This document shows positions 45,804-56,423 of a stretch of DNA of 64,000 nt, piece by piece. The notes under the pieces are model-generated. The model searched no databases, was not told where the DNA came from, and was given only the letters and a program-made list of their open reading frames with translations. The position numbers and the translations under genes were made by a program. Position 1 is the stretch's first letter, and the number at the start of each line of letters is the position of its first letter. The stretch spans positions 12,681,532-12,745,531 of the forward strand of contig CM055617.1 of the NCBI GenBank assembly GCA_029379385.1, in the 5' to 3' direction. Origin of the DNA: Quillaja saponaria (Eukaryota > Streptophyta > Magnoliopsida > Fabales > Quillajaceae).

Positions 45804-47834
45804 TTAGTCACCATAGCTAGCAATTCTGTCCATAATATTGGCGACAACCTCTTTTGAGTGTCTCAGCACCTTTACACTCCTGTTCAGCTTCTCACGTTTT
45901 CCAGCAACTGAAGGCGATTCCTCAAGTAGCCTTTCAATTCCATACCCCTTTAGAGACATCAAATCTTTAACAATTTCAACGTCAAAATCCTTGTTCACCA
46001 AGTTATCAATGCTGAATTGCAAATGCAAAGCCATGCAATCAACAAGCCTCCTTAGCACAATCTTCCAATATGCTATCATTCTCATTTTCAAATCAAAAGC
46101 TTGCTGAAGCACATGTGCATACTGCCTTAGCACTTCAACATTGATCGTCCCAACACCTTGAAGCATTACAAAAGAAGACTTTTTCTCATTAACCAAGACA
46201 TCTTTAAAAAATGCATCCTGCTGGGACATCAGCCTATTAAACTCAGCCATATACTCAGGATTACACGTATAATCCGTCAGCTTCTCCCTATCTACAAGCT
46301 CCATAACATGATTAATTGACTTCTCTTTCATCTTGGAAACAAGATTATGACCTGCAGGCCGTATTGACATCTGGAGTTGATAATAATTTTCAGAATGACG
46401 GTTAAGAACAGAAATCACCACATCCTCAATATAATTCCATACATCCTCAACAAACCCAATTGGCATGCTAGATATCCCTTTCACTTTTCTCTGCAGAATA
46501 GTAAGGAAGGCAACACGAGGCAGAAAATTTGGCAGTCCGATAAATTTTGCTTCCTCCAGCACCCCAATTTCTTCCATCAGAAAGTTCTTAGTAGGATCAC
46601 TCTCAGCACATTGATGAAGTCGACTGGAATAGCTATCCAGCTTCTCAACAAGTCGAGCAGTACAATGCATGTGCTTTTCATCTGGGTACTCATCAAATTC
46701 TCCTCTAACAAGAATTTTCTTCAACGATTCTTTTGACAACCCAATAATTCTCATGAAAGCAGTCAAGGCATCTGCAACTGAGGACATATTTTTTGGCATC
46801 TTGTTAAGCTCCGACAGATTAGCATTAAGCTTATCATTGATCTTCTTAACAATATCTGGCAAATTTTTAGATAAACTAGCTGCCTGAATTTGAACCAGCT
46901 TCTGTGCAAGAACAGGTATCCCAACAATGGATTTATCTATCTTGGACAGAAGAGGATGAAACTCAAACAGTTTAGCTTCTTCCATTCGAGCTTCCTCATA
47001 GGTCTCATCTCCTATTCCATTCCTCACACATACATAACCAAGGCCAATATTCACATCATCTGAAGTAACCTTTTCAAGCAGCCCTTCTGGAGCTTTGTCA
47101 GCCTTTGTTACAACAGCCAGAGTCCTCAAACCAGTCTTGTCCACACTTTGTGACATCCTAATTGATTCACATGTGGGAAAATCTACAGTAGCTGATAGAA
47201 CATTCAAAATGATGCTCTCTTCTGGCTTCATATACTGCATAATAATATCTTTGATCTGATCATAAATATTTTCAGGTTGGCCATGAACAGGCACCCTAGT
47301 AATACCAGGAAGATCAACCATAGTAAGATCAGGAACACCATTCTTTTTCACCACTAAAGTTAATGGATTGTCAGATATTCCTTTCCCATTGCCTGCAAGT
47401 TCTTCAGTAGCAGTATTTATGGCCTCAGAAATATGAGCTTCATCAGTAGAAATAATTTTACAATTGTACTCCAAGGTAAGGTCTGGTTCCTTTGGATGAT
47501 TTTGGAGCCTCATCACCAATGGTACTCTTGTGCAAATGCCCTGGCCACGTGGAAGGCTGATTCCGGCAAGTGATTCAAGGACACTAGACTTTCCAGAGGA
47601 CTGATCACCAACAACAACAATTGTGGGAAGCTGAATTCCTTCTTTTGTAATCATAAGATGCCTTAGCTTATCAACTGCATCAAGAACCGGCCGAATACCG
47701 TCATTACAGGAAGAAACAAGTGGTGCAATGCTGATAGGCTCAGGTTCCTCCGATTGGACTAAAGAAAGTGAGCCTTCTTGTTCTTGAACTTCCGTTCTAG
47801 ACTTTGTAGCAGTGTGTTTTTTTACTCCTTTCAT
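45804..47834 (-). CDS. DRP4C: Dynamin-related protein 4C-like GTPase, intact, single exon
   Basis: An uninterrupted 676-residue frame. The N-terminal tail of about 45 residues is followed by a dynamin GTPase domain: P-loop GDQSSGKSS (76-84), switch I threonine in CTRVPLVMRL (about 102), DLPG (174-177) and TKAD (243-246). The middle/stalk region follows, then a C-terminal GTPase effector segment (about 590-676). No pleckstrin-homology or proline-rich domain is present, which matches the short plant DRP4 (Mx-like) group rather than DRP1, DRP2 or DRP3. Arabidopsis DRP4C is of similar length. The group's cellular role is poorly defined; membrane remodelling by GTP-driven self-assembly is inferred from the family. 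The start at 47834 is the first ATG after the TATA box and gives the usual N-terminus. All key residues are kept. Symbol assigned by family resemblance. Confidence 0.93.
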   Translation of the reverse strand: MKGVKKHTATKSRTEVQEQEGSLSLVQSEEPEPISIAPLVSSCNDGIRPVLDAVDKLRHLMITKEGIQLPTIVVVGDQSSGKSSVLESLAGISLPRGQGICTRVPLVMRLQNHPKEPDLTLEYNCKIISTDEAHISEAINTATEELAGNGKGISDNPLTLVVKKNGVPDLTMVDLPGITRVPVHGQPENIYDQIKDIIMQYMKPEESIILNVLSATVDFPTCESIRMSQSVDKTGLRTLAVVTKADKAPEGLLEKVTSDDVNIGLGYVCVRNGIGDETYEEARMEEAKLFEFHPLLSKIDKSIVGIPVLAQKLVQIQAASLSKNLPDIVKKINDKLNANLSELNKMPKNMSSVADALTAFMRIIGLSKESLKKILVRGEFDEYPDEKHMHCTARLVEKLDSYSSRLHQCAESDPTKNFLMEEIGVLEEAKFIGLPNFLPRVAFLTILQRKVKGISSMPIGFVEDVWNYIEDVVISVLNRHSENYYQLQMSIRPAGHNLVSKMKEKSINHVMELVDREKLTDYTCNPEYMAEFNRLMSQQDAFFKDVLVNEKKSSFVMLQGVGTINVEVLRQYAHVLQQAFDLKMRMIAYWKIVLRRLVDCMALHLQFSIDNLVNKDFDVEIVKDLMSLKGYGIERLLEESPSVAGKREKLNRSVKVLRHSKEVVANIMDRIASYGD

Positions 47835-47916
47835 TCTGAATCACTAAGAATGAAAGATAGAAAGATATAGATTCTGTAACAATTTTACTGGTATGAAACA
47901 GTAGAAGCATGAAGGT

Positions 47917-47924
47917 TATATATA
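47917..47924 (-). promoter_or_regulatory. TATA box of the dynamin-related gene
   Basis: TATATATA lies 83 bp upstream of the ATG on the minus strand, within a CCCTATATATAACC context. This would place transcription start near 47890 with a 5' UTR of roughly 55 nt. Confidence 0.6.
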
Positions 47925-48829
47925 GGGGTTTTGGTTCATTTAATTAAAATTGGGTGGGAGTTGAGAAATGGAGGGACTTTAAGGATGTTCTGTATTTCCA
48001 AGAGAAAATTTATACCAATGCATTGGAAGTTGTGAGGGACATGATTTACTACTATGTCAAGGTGACGGTTGGAATGTTCAAATTCAAGGAGTTGAAGTAA
48101 ATCACTATTCTTTTTTTTTTTTTTTGGTAAAAGAAGTAAATCATTATTGTTCATGTACCAAACAATAGTTTAATTTCTTCAAGTGATATGGAAAACGACA
48201 CAGGCTTTAGTGGGTGTTTATTGCTTGCTTTTAATATTTATTTATTTATTTTTGATTACATGCTTTTAATTTTTAGAATAGAAGAAGATGAACATTTTGA
48301 AAGAGAGAGAAAAAAAAAAAGAAAAAAAAAAAAGAAGCTGAGCTTGTTTGATTAATATTCCCAGCCTAATTATATTATGAATGGACACTATTACCTTTAA
48401 GGCTCTTGTTAAATCTATAATTACTATAATAGGTGTAAATTAATTTGACTAAATTACCCTTAAATTTATTTCTCTCTTTCATCTTTAATTTTCTAAAACT
48501 ATTGTACTGTTTCCCTTTCCCATTAACACAGTAGTTCTAATTTGAAATTTAAACAAATGTGCAACCTACCCCTGAACACACTAGAAACAAAAGGAAAAAA
48601 AAGATACTCAAATTATTATATATTGGACTTGTAAGTTGGTATCCATGTTTGACTTGTACTTCCTAAAAACAAGACAAAATGAAATTATTGACTTTAAAGT
48701 ATTATATTTTTATTAATTGTGTTTTAAAAATATTGTGAATTAATTTCGTCTTATAATTTTATAATGTCTTCCCACAGTTTAATATGATTAGTAATTTGGA
48801 GGAAAATTATTAATATTCAACTCAACTAA
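47925..48829. other. Upstream region of the dynamin-related gene
   Basis: Non-coding, with a poly-T run (about 48109-48126) and an A/G-rich tract (about 48300-48336). It likely contains the promoter, but no defined cis-element beyond the TATA box can be supported. Confidence 0.4.
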
Positions 48830-51800
48830 TTCTTAAATCCCAAACTAGTTGGGGTCAGTTATATGAATCATTTTTTACCATTGATCTTGATTCAAGTATC
48901 ATTTTCAACAATGTTTGGAGCAATCATATCATTCTTAATGACCCATATAAGTTACTGTCTTCCTCTACCCCGTCTAACCCCTATTACTTGCACCAAGTCA
49001 AATTTTCTAAATATAGCATCCACTGGCTTACATTAGATATGTCCAAATCAATGTAAGCGATTCTCTCTCATTTTCTTTTCGATGGGTGTTACTTCAACCT
49101 TCCTATTTATCTCCTCATTTCATATTCTATCTTATTTTGTATGTTTAGTCATCCATCTCAATATTCGTATTTCAGCATCTCCCATCTTATGCTAGTGTTG
49201 TTTCTTAACTACCTAATATTCAAAACCATACAATATAGACGGTCTCACTACAGTCTTATAAAATTTTATTTTCAACCTACTGGGGATTTTAGGATCATAT
49301 AAGACTCCAGAAACACTTTGCCACTTCATTCACCTTGATTTAATTCTATGGTCCACATCATGCTCAACTACGCCATCTTCTTTTAGAAATGAACCTAAGA
49401 ATTAAACATATCTTTCATTGGGACTGACTAACCACCCAAAATTATTTCTATCGAGTCTCTTCTAGTTTAAATAAAATTGCATTTCATATACTTGGTTTTC
49501 GTCTGACTTAATTAATACCTTTAGATTCAAATGTGTTTCTTCATAATTATAGTTTAGAATTTAGATCCTCTCTAGTTTTGTCTACCATCACGATGTTCAT
49601 AGGTAAACAGCATGCGCCACGGTGCTTCATCCTGAATGACATAAGGAAGTTTGTCCATGATTAAAGAAAATAAGTAGGATCTTAAGGATGATCCTTAGTG
49701 AAGACCTATTGTGATTAGAAACTTTCTAGTTAGACCATCTATGGTTCGCATCCTAGTCGTTACTCCCTCATACATATTCTTAATAACTTTCTATAGAATT
49801 TTTTTCTTCTCAAGAACCTATCACAAAACTTGTCTCGACACCTTATCATATACTTTTTCTAGATTAATAAAGGCCATATGAAGATTATTATTTTTATTTT
49901 ATTTTATATTTTTCCATTAATCTGGAAGTAAAAAAATAGCCTCCATTGTAGATTTTTTAAGCAGAAATCCAAATTAATTATCAAACACTAAATCCTTATT
50001 CCTAAACCTATGCTTGATCACTCTTTCTCACAGCTTCATTGTATGGCTTATAAGTTTTATTCCTACAACTTTGCAAATCCTCTTGGTCATCGGGAATTTT
50101 CTTGGTCATCAAGATCTTGTTAAAAAGATTTTTGAGCCAAGTTACTTCAACATCTCTAAACTTTAATAAGGATATTGTCTGGTCCCATTCCCTTACCACT
50201 TTTCATCTTTTGAATAGTTTCTTTAATCTTTTGTCTTCTAATCTGATAAACAAACATACAGTTCATATCATCGAATATTTCATCTAGTTCTTTGACAATA
50301 ACATTTGAGTCTCTGTTAAATAAGATATCAAAGTAAGTTTGTCATCTCATTGATCTCATCTTCTTTAATTAAAACCCTTTCTCTATCATTGTTAATGCAT
50401 TTAATACGAGTCAAATCTCTAGTTCTTATCTCTCTTTGTTTGGCAAGCCAATAAATATCACTATCTCTAGCATTTGTCCTTAACTTTTGATAAAATCATT
50501 CACAAACCTTGCCTCTGCCTTTCTTAGATCTTTTCTAGCTTGTCTGAATCACTCAAAATTATCTTCATTTTTACACTTGTGTAATATCTTATAACATATT
50601 TTTTTTAATAATTTGTTGAACTTCTTCATTCCACCACCATGTCTCCTTAGCTAATTGGTGATTCATGTCCTCTACTTTCTTCTGACAACTCCCTAACCGT
50701 ATTCTTAATATAAGTAGCCATCTCATCCCAAACCCCAGTAAGCTTGCCCTTCACAATGCATGAGTCGTTGTGTAATATCTTTTCTTTAAAAAGGATAATA
50801 TTTTCACTATCTAAACCTACTACTCCTATTACGTCTATGTTTTTCTCTTCCAATGCTTAACACAAACATTCACAACTAAAAGTTTTTGTCGAGACACTAA
50901 ACATTCATCGAGTATAACTTTACAATCCATACATGACATTTTATCAACCTTCTTTGTTGAAACAAAATCTATTTGGCTCTTACTAGGTCTGCTAATAAAG
51001 GTGACTAGATACGATTCTCTTTTCTTAAAGAAAGTGTTGACTAGAATCAAATTGTATGTAATCGTAAAAACCAAAATAGACTTATCACCCTCATTCCTAT
51101 CTCCATAACAATACCCCTATGTACTCCCTCGAAACTCTTATTAATGTTTCTTACATGACCATTCAAATTAATCTCCTCTAATAAAAAATTTATCTTTAAT
51201 CGGTACCATTACAAGAAATTACTTAATCTGCTTTACCAAGTGACAGACGTAGGAAATCCAGGCACAAAAAACCACTATCTGCACCTGCACTTTCTCTATC
51301 TACTTTTGTATAAATGCAGATGCAAATATTGGTTTAAAAAATTTGTACCCAGCCACTAATATTATTTTGCAGATGCATGTGAAGTTAAGTATAACTTATA
51401 ACTTATTTATTTTGATTATTTCATATTGAACCTCTTCTATTCTGGCCTTTGCATCTCAGTCAAGATGAATAGCAAGCTAGAGATGAAGACGACTTTGGAG
51501 TAGGAGATGATGATGATTAGATTTATGTATTTTTCCATTATTGTAAATATTGCTATGATGATTTTTGTATAATATTTTTTATTTATATAAAATTTGGAAT
51601 TTGAATATTAAATATGCTTTATACAACTATTTATAAGTATAAAATTAGAAATTAAATAAAAATGAAATAATTAAATTATTTTTGTCATCTGCGTCTGGGT
51701 AATGATTAATTACGTTTTCCTTACAAATATAGATAGCAATCAAAAGATTAAAAAAGAGAGTAAAATAATGCGTTTGTATTTATGTGTCTGAGTGCTAGAC

Positions 51801-52113
51801 ATAGTTGCATCTACCTTTGCATTTTTGAGTTTGGAAGCCCAATTCTAATTCATGGGAAATAATTATTGGTGTCTATATATTATGTATGCCGAAAAATGGT
51901 ATCTGAGTCTAGGGTTATAACATTTTTTTTTTTTAAGTTTGGACACAGACACAAGTGATTAACTGAGCATGCATTGTGCCTTTCTGCATCTGCATTTGGC
52001 AGAAGTAGATAATGTCATTTCTTGTAATGTACTCCTTGAACTCTCTCATTTAAGTCTTCCTAAAAAGCCTTCTTTGTACCATCTTCTAGTCTTATTTGCA
52101 TGATATAGGCATT
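48830..52113 (-). mobile_element. RTE-type LINE remnant (endonuclease, reverse transcriptase, conserved 3' end)
   Basis: Minus-strand order is endonuclease C-terminal part (50640-51206 and 52030-52113, with RKRESYLVTFISRPSKSQIDFV and DCKVILDE motifs), RT (about 49560-50400, with a DMYEGVTTRM-like segment) and the C-terminal region to about 48850. The 3' end carries the CCCAAACTAGTTGGGGTC motif (about 48840-48857 on the plus strand), a common tail of plant RTE LINEs. The RT FADD-type active site is degraded to FTYE with a frameshift, and many stops are present. The 5' end is cut by the LTR at 52114, and a CACTA-like element interrupts it. Confidence 0.82.
51207..52029. mobile_element. Non-autonomous CACTA-like element with 3-bp target duplication
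   Basis: The ends are inverted repeats: CATTACAAGAAATTACTTAA on the left and, reverse-complemented, CATTACAAGAAATGACATTA on the right. They resemble the CACTACAAGAAA ends of CACTA elements. Flanking TAC is present at 51204-51206 and 52030-52032, the 3-bp duplication typical of that superfamily. LINE endonuclease sequence resumes on both sides. The 823-bp inside has no transposase. Degenerate copies of a 'tctgcatctgca' motif recur inside near both ends as subterminal repeats. Confidence 0.78.
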
Positions 52114-55100
52114 TGTCACACCCCACATGGAGACATGACTGGCCAGAAGATTGTTTAACCAACCCTTCATAACCCTGACTTAAAAACAAAGAATCAAATA
52201 TGACTCTTGACTAAACCAAAAAAGTAAAAATAGAATTTAGGAAACTTAAGTTAACTACAAATGTTTAATTACTGAAATACATAACAATTTACTAAAAATT
52301 TCAGAAAAACTTCCCTGTACTTTAGAACATGCCAAAAAATACAAACCTATAATCCTGATTACATACATCCAGACCATAATGACTATAGTATACACATGAG
52401 AGCTCTACTCCAACCATATCGTAAATAATAACAATTAGACTATTACATAAGAGAAAATACGAAGACTCAAAACCTTATTATAACTGCAAACTTCATCTTT
52501 TGACTTCAAGTAAATGATCTCAAGTTTATTCCTTGCCACAAAACACTCGGTAAGCTAGTATTAGAGGTTGAAGTCACTTAAGATCCTGTTACTAAAAAAA
52601 TATCAACAGAAAAGTGGTGAGTCCTACGGATTCAGTGAGTGGAAAAACGTACCCAAAGGGTACTAGCATCACTTAACGCACAAATGAAATGCATTAATAA
52701 GGTAATTTCAAAGTAACATAAAATCTAAAATACTTAAAATCTCATATGTACGTAAAGATAAAAAACATATAAATAAACACATGTCATGCAATACATTGTA
52801 CAAACATAGTCAATTAAACATTCAAAGCACACAAAAGGCTAATACAGTAGTTCAACTCCGCACACCAAATAGAAATATATTCAGAATTACTGAAATACAA
52901 AATCACTGAAATACAAAATTCCATAAATCTTCATATCTCCTCACAAATCCACCTACCGAGGCTAAGTTACTCGAATATTTTTAATCAATGTCAAAAAATC
53001 AAATCAAAGTATCTTAAGTGCACTCGATTCTATTTCGAAAGTAAAATTCATTTTGTAAAAAAAAATAAAAAAAAAATACTTTTATTAGCATTTATCAAGC
53101 GCAAATAAAGTTACAAGTCAAATATAATTCAAATAACTCAATTAAACATTACATATGCTTATGCTCCCATATAAACATATCTATTCAATATACACAACAA
53201 ATACACATATTAACCTAGCAACCAAAATGTAACATTTATCCACTCACTATTTACCAATCTTGCTCATCATTTCCCTTTTGTATTCATGCGCGTTGTTGTC
53301 TAAACAACACTTTTCAAAGCTATAATTAAAATTTTCAAGTATTGCTTAGTTTGTCAATATTATAAGTTATAACTTTTAATTATGAAAATCTATAGCTACT
53401 GTTTGCAAAATATTTCAATGAAGATCAGCCGAGTCAAATAGGATATCTTCGCAACTTTTGATTCCCACATTCAGCAATTGGCTAAGAAAGGGACTCTATT
53501 TCTTAGACAATGGGTTCCTAAGATACTAAAGAAAGCTCTTGGTGAATTGGTTCGATTGAAATGTAACTACTGGGCATGAATTTGTAAAGCGATAAAAAAT
53601 GTGATAAATACAATATGTAAAGAAATGCTGTAAATAAAGCATTAAAAGAAATACTGTAAATAAAGTAATAAAGGGTGAATGTAAAATAAGAATTGAATTG
53701 ATAGATTTATGTGTTTGACGTTAGAGTGTGTTACAATTGATGACTCTAGTCTTATTTATATAAGAAAATATAGTCGTTAACCCACTAAGCCTATCTATCA
53801 CGTTCTCCCTTAACCTTCTGACCAAGTATCCACCAATTTAGGATCGTGGCTAACAACCAAAATGAGTTATAGCCCCTGTCAGCTGACTTGCCTGAAAATT
53901 CAGTAACCGATATCTGCCTCAACTAGTCCAAGTAACGATTTTCTGATACCCCATATCTCCATAATCCCTTGAAAATAGGATTTGACATTGAAAGTGGTCT
54001 AAGTGCACCAAACTACCTTTGACTTGGTCCAACTCGGCAGATCCAATAGCTCAAATCAGCTGACTAACCCAATTTTGCTTCAATGAGTCCATAAACCCAA
54101 TAAGTATCCAAGCCCATTGAAAGACCAATTTTGAACCAATTTGAATAGGTCTTATCTTTAGCTTCTTCTTTGAACCATTCCTAACAGCTCTATCCTTCCA
54201 TTTTAAAATCTTAACTAAAAATCCTTATTTTAAAAGGATTTGAAATTAAGCCATTATCATTTATTATTTTTGAATAAGAACACTAGATAGAGCTTGATTT
54301 TAATAACCAGGTGGCCTACTAAATAGGTCTTAAACCAATTGACATAATTTGAATAAGGCCCAAACTCAATTAGCCGACCCAGTTCATTAGCTGATCAAAA
54401 ATCATTAAATGAGCCCACATGAATCCGACCCACACTTGCATATTTTTTAATGTTAACAGCTACTAAGTTTTATACATATACTTACAGTTAACCCCTTTTA
54501 GGTATGTTCACCATCACCTGAGAGATAGATTTGATTTCAACTTACATGCTTAACCAATTTCAACAAACCAAGTTCAAACATTATCTTTAGGAAGTTAACT
54601 ATTTTTCTATGTAAAATTTCTCCTAAAATCAACCTTGAACCCACTTAAATCCCCACTATGAACACAAATAGGGTACACACAATTTCTGGTTACTTAACCT
54701 TGGATTCAAATACTTGTAGAATTCTCATATTTCATAATTAAATTATTCAACATTTTTGTCTAGTTTATCAATATGTTAAGAATAATTCATCTTCAATACC
54801 CTACTACTATTAGTTACATCAAAATAGGTACAATCAGGATCAGAAAATCATAACAATGACTTTCAACACCTCCAAAATACACATAACATGAAATTAAAAC
54901 CTTCCAAGCTCCAAATTTGTCCCTTGATAGGTTAGGAACAATTCTTATTCATAGATCCTATACTAATTTAAACCACACCCCCCGACAAAGTCCTCCAGAC
55001 TGACTGAAGCTTACCTAAAATCTTGTACGAACCTAGCTGCAGTCCAACAGCTTTAACAATAAATATACCTCGAATCAAGTTATGAAACTTTCCATATATC

Positions 55101-56360
55101 ATCTCAAGACCATAAGCTATATTTTCTTTTTAGAACTTCTAAACTAATTCAGTTCATAAGACACCCAAAATAACCAATTTCTCTAGCTTATAAAATCTAG
55201 CCCTATTTCCCATTCATTAACCACTCAACTCACATTTCCATCATTATACCTACAACTAATCACCTTTTATTCATACCTTTTACTCATTTTCATTCACTTA
55301 GTTAACTCACAACATTAATTAACCATTCTTTACTCTTTGTTTTTAGGCTTTTTATTTAAACTCAATTAATCCCTAACCACAAAGATTTAAAAATTCCAGG
55401 TTTTACTCATTATGTTATAACTAGTTCGTTTTAAGCATTTTATCAAACACCTTAAATGCATTCTCAATCTCACTCCACATGTACGTATATATATATATAC
55501 ATACCTCTAAAAGAATCAACCAAATTTCATCAATTCAACAATACTAACAATTCCAATGTTAGCTTTAAAATTAACTTACCTACTTTAAAGGCTTGAACCA
55601 AGACAAATCAACATTAATTCACTCTAAAACTTCTATGTATAAGCACTTTTAAGCTTTCATTCTTACATATTTATATATAACTACTCAAATCCTACATCTA
55701 ACTATTATCAAGTAAGAGGAAAATAAATGAATTGTTTGAAGGCAAGAGAATTACACAGCTGGACTAGCAATTTAAGGCTGCCATTGGTGGAATATTTTAT
55801 TACAGTTGGTGAAGCCCTTGCTTCCAAAGACCAAAGCTGTTGTCACCTTTAAGGATGGCTGCCAACACCTGACCAAGGGTAGCTCATGGCTGGAGGAAGA
55901 AGGTTGTGGACTACGGTTGGAAGGAAAAAGGTTAGAAAACTTGTCTACACCAAAAACAGGGCTGCTGCCCAAGACATACAACAACATGATCGGTTACAGC
56001 ACCAAGAAAGAAGGAAACATGTCCCCAAAACAAGAAAAAGAAAGGGAAAAGAAAAGAAGCTGTTGTTCAAGGAGGAATCAGCTAAAACCAAAATTAATTT
56101 GTAGTAAACCAAAGGAGGACTACACTTAGCACACCAAACTCTATCAAACAAAATCAAAGCAAGGAAATAGAGCAAAGTTTAGGCTACTCTAGTAGGTGCA
56201 AGGGATGAAGTTACTGTCCAGCAGCTTCAAGACACTCAACCAGTAATTTACTCATGGCTAAAAGGAAGTAGGAGTCACTTGGCAGAACCAGAAAAACTAG
56301 AATGTTAAAAGCAAAAACAGGGAGAAAAGGAATAGCAAAGTCGGTTAGGGTTAGGGAAAG
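52114..56360 (-). mobile_element. Long LTR (Ty3/gypsy family), minus orientation, interrupted by another solo LTR
   Basis: Left end TGTCACACCCCACATGGAGAC cuts the LINE. The body aligns with 56424-58990 and 23560-26890. It is interrupted at 53400-54458. The right boundary is not resolved; LTR-like sequence fades before 56360 and no TTATAACA end is seen. The preceding 5 bp are gcatt, without a visible partner. Open frames in it (55806-56129) differ between copies and look like chance. Confidence 0.65.
53400..54458. mobile_element. Solo LTR of a different retrotransposon, with 5-bp target duplication
   Basis: Begins TGTTTGCAAAATATTTC and ends TTTAATGTTAACA, with GCTAC directly on both sides (53395-53399 and 54459-54463). 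Removing the element and one GCTAC restores the LTR sequence seen at 24730 (tctatagcttctaagtttt). The 1059 bp have no coding frame. A tatttatataag stretch near 53753 could be its TATA box. Orientation and superfamily cannot be decided. Confidence 0.78.
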
Positions 56361-56423
56361 TATACTTGTCACACCTGACCCGGGTTAGAGAAAAGAAAAT
56401 AAAACAAAATGGGAAAGTAAACT

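Noticed and set aside
46377..46887. Plus-strand open frames opposite the dynamin-related gene
   Set aside because: Antisense shadows of a long conserved coding region.
55806..56129. 107-residue open frame
   Set aside because: Same LTR region as above in another copy; the sequence is not conserved as protein.
56343..56356. ggttagggttaggg resembling a telomere repeat
   Set aside because: Only two units and of the GTTAGGG rather than the plant TTTAGGG form.
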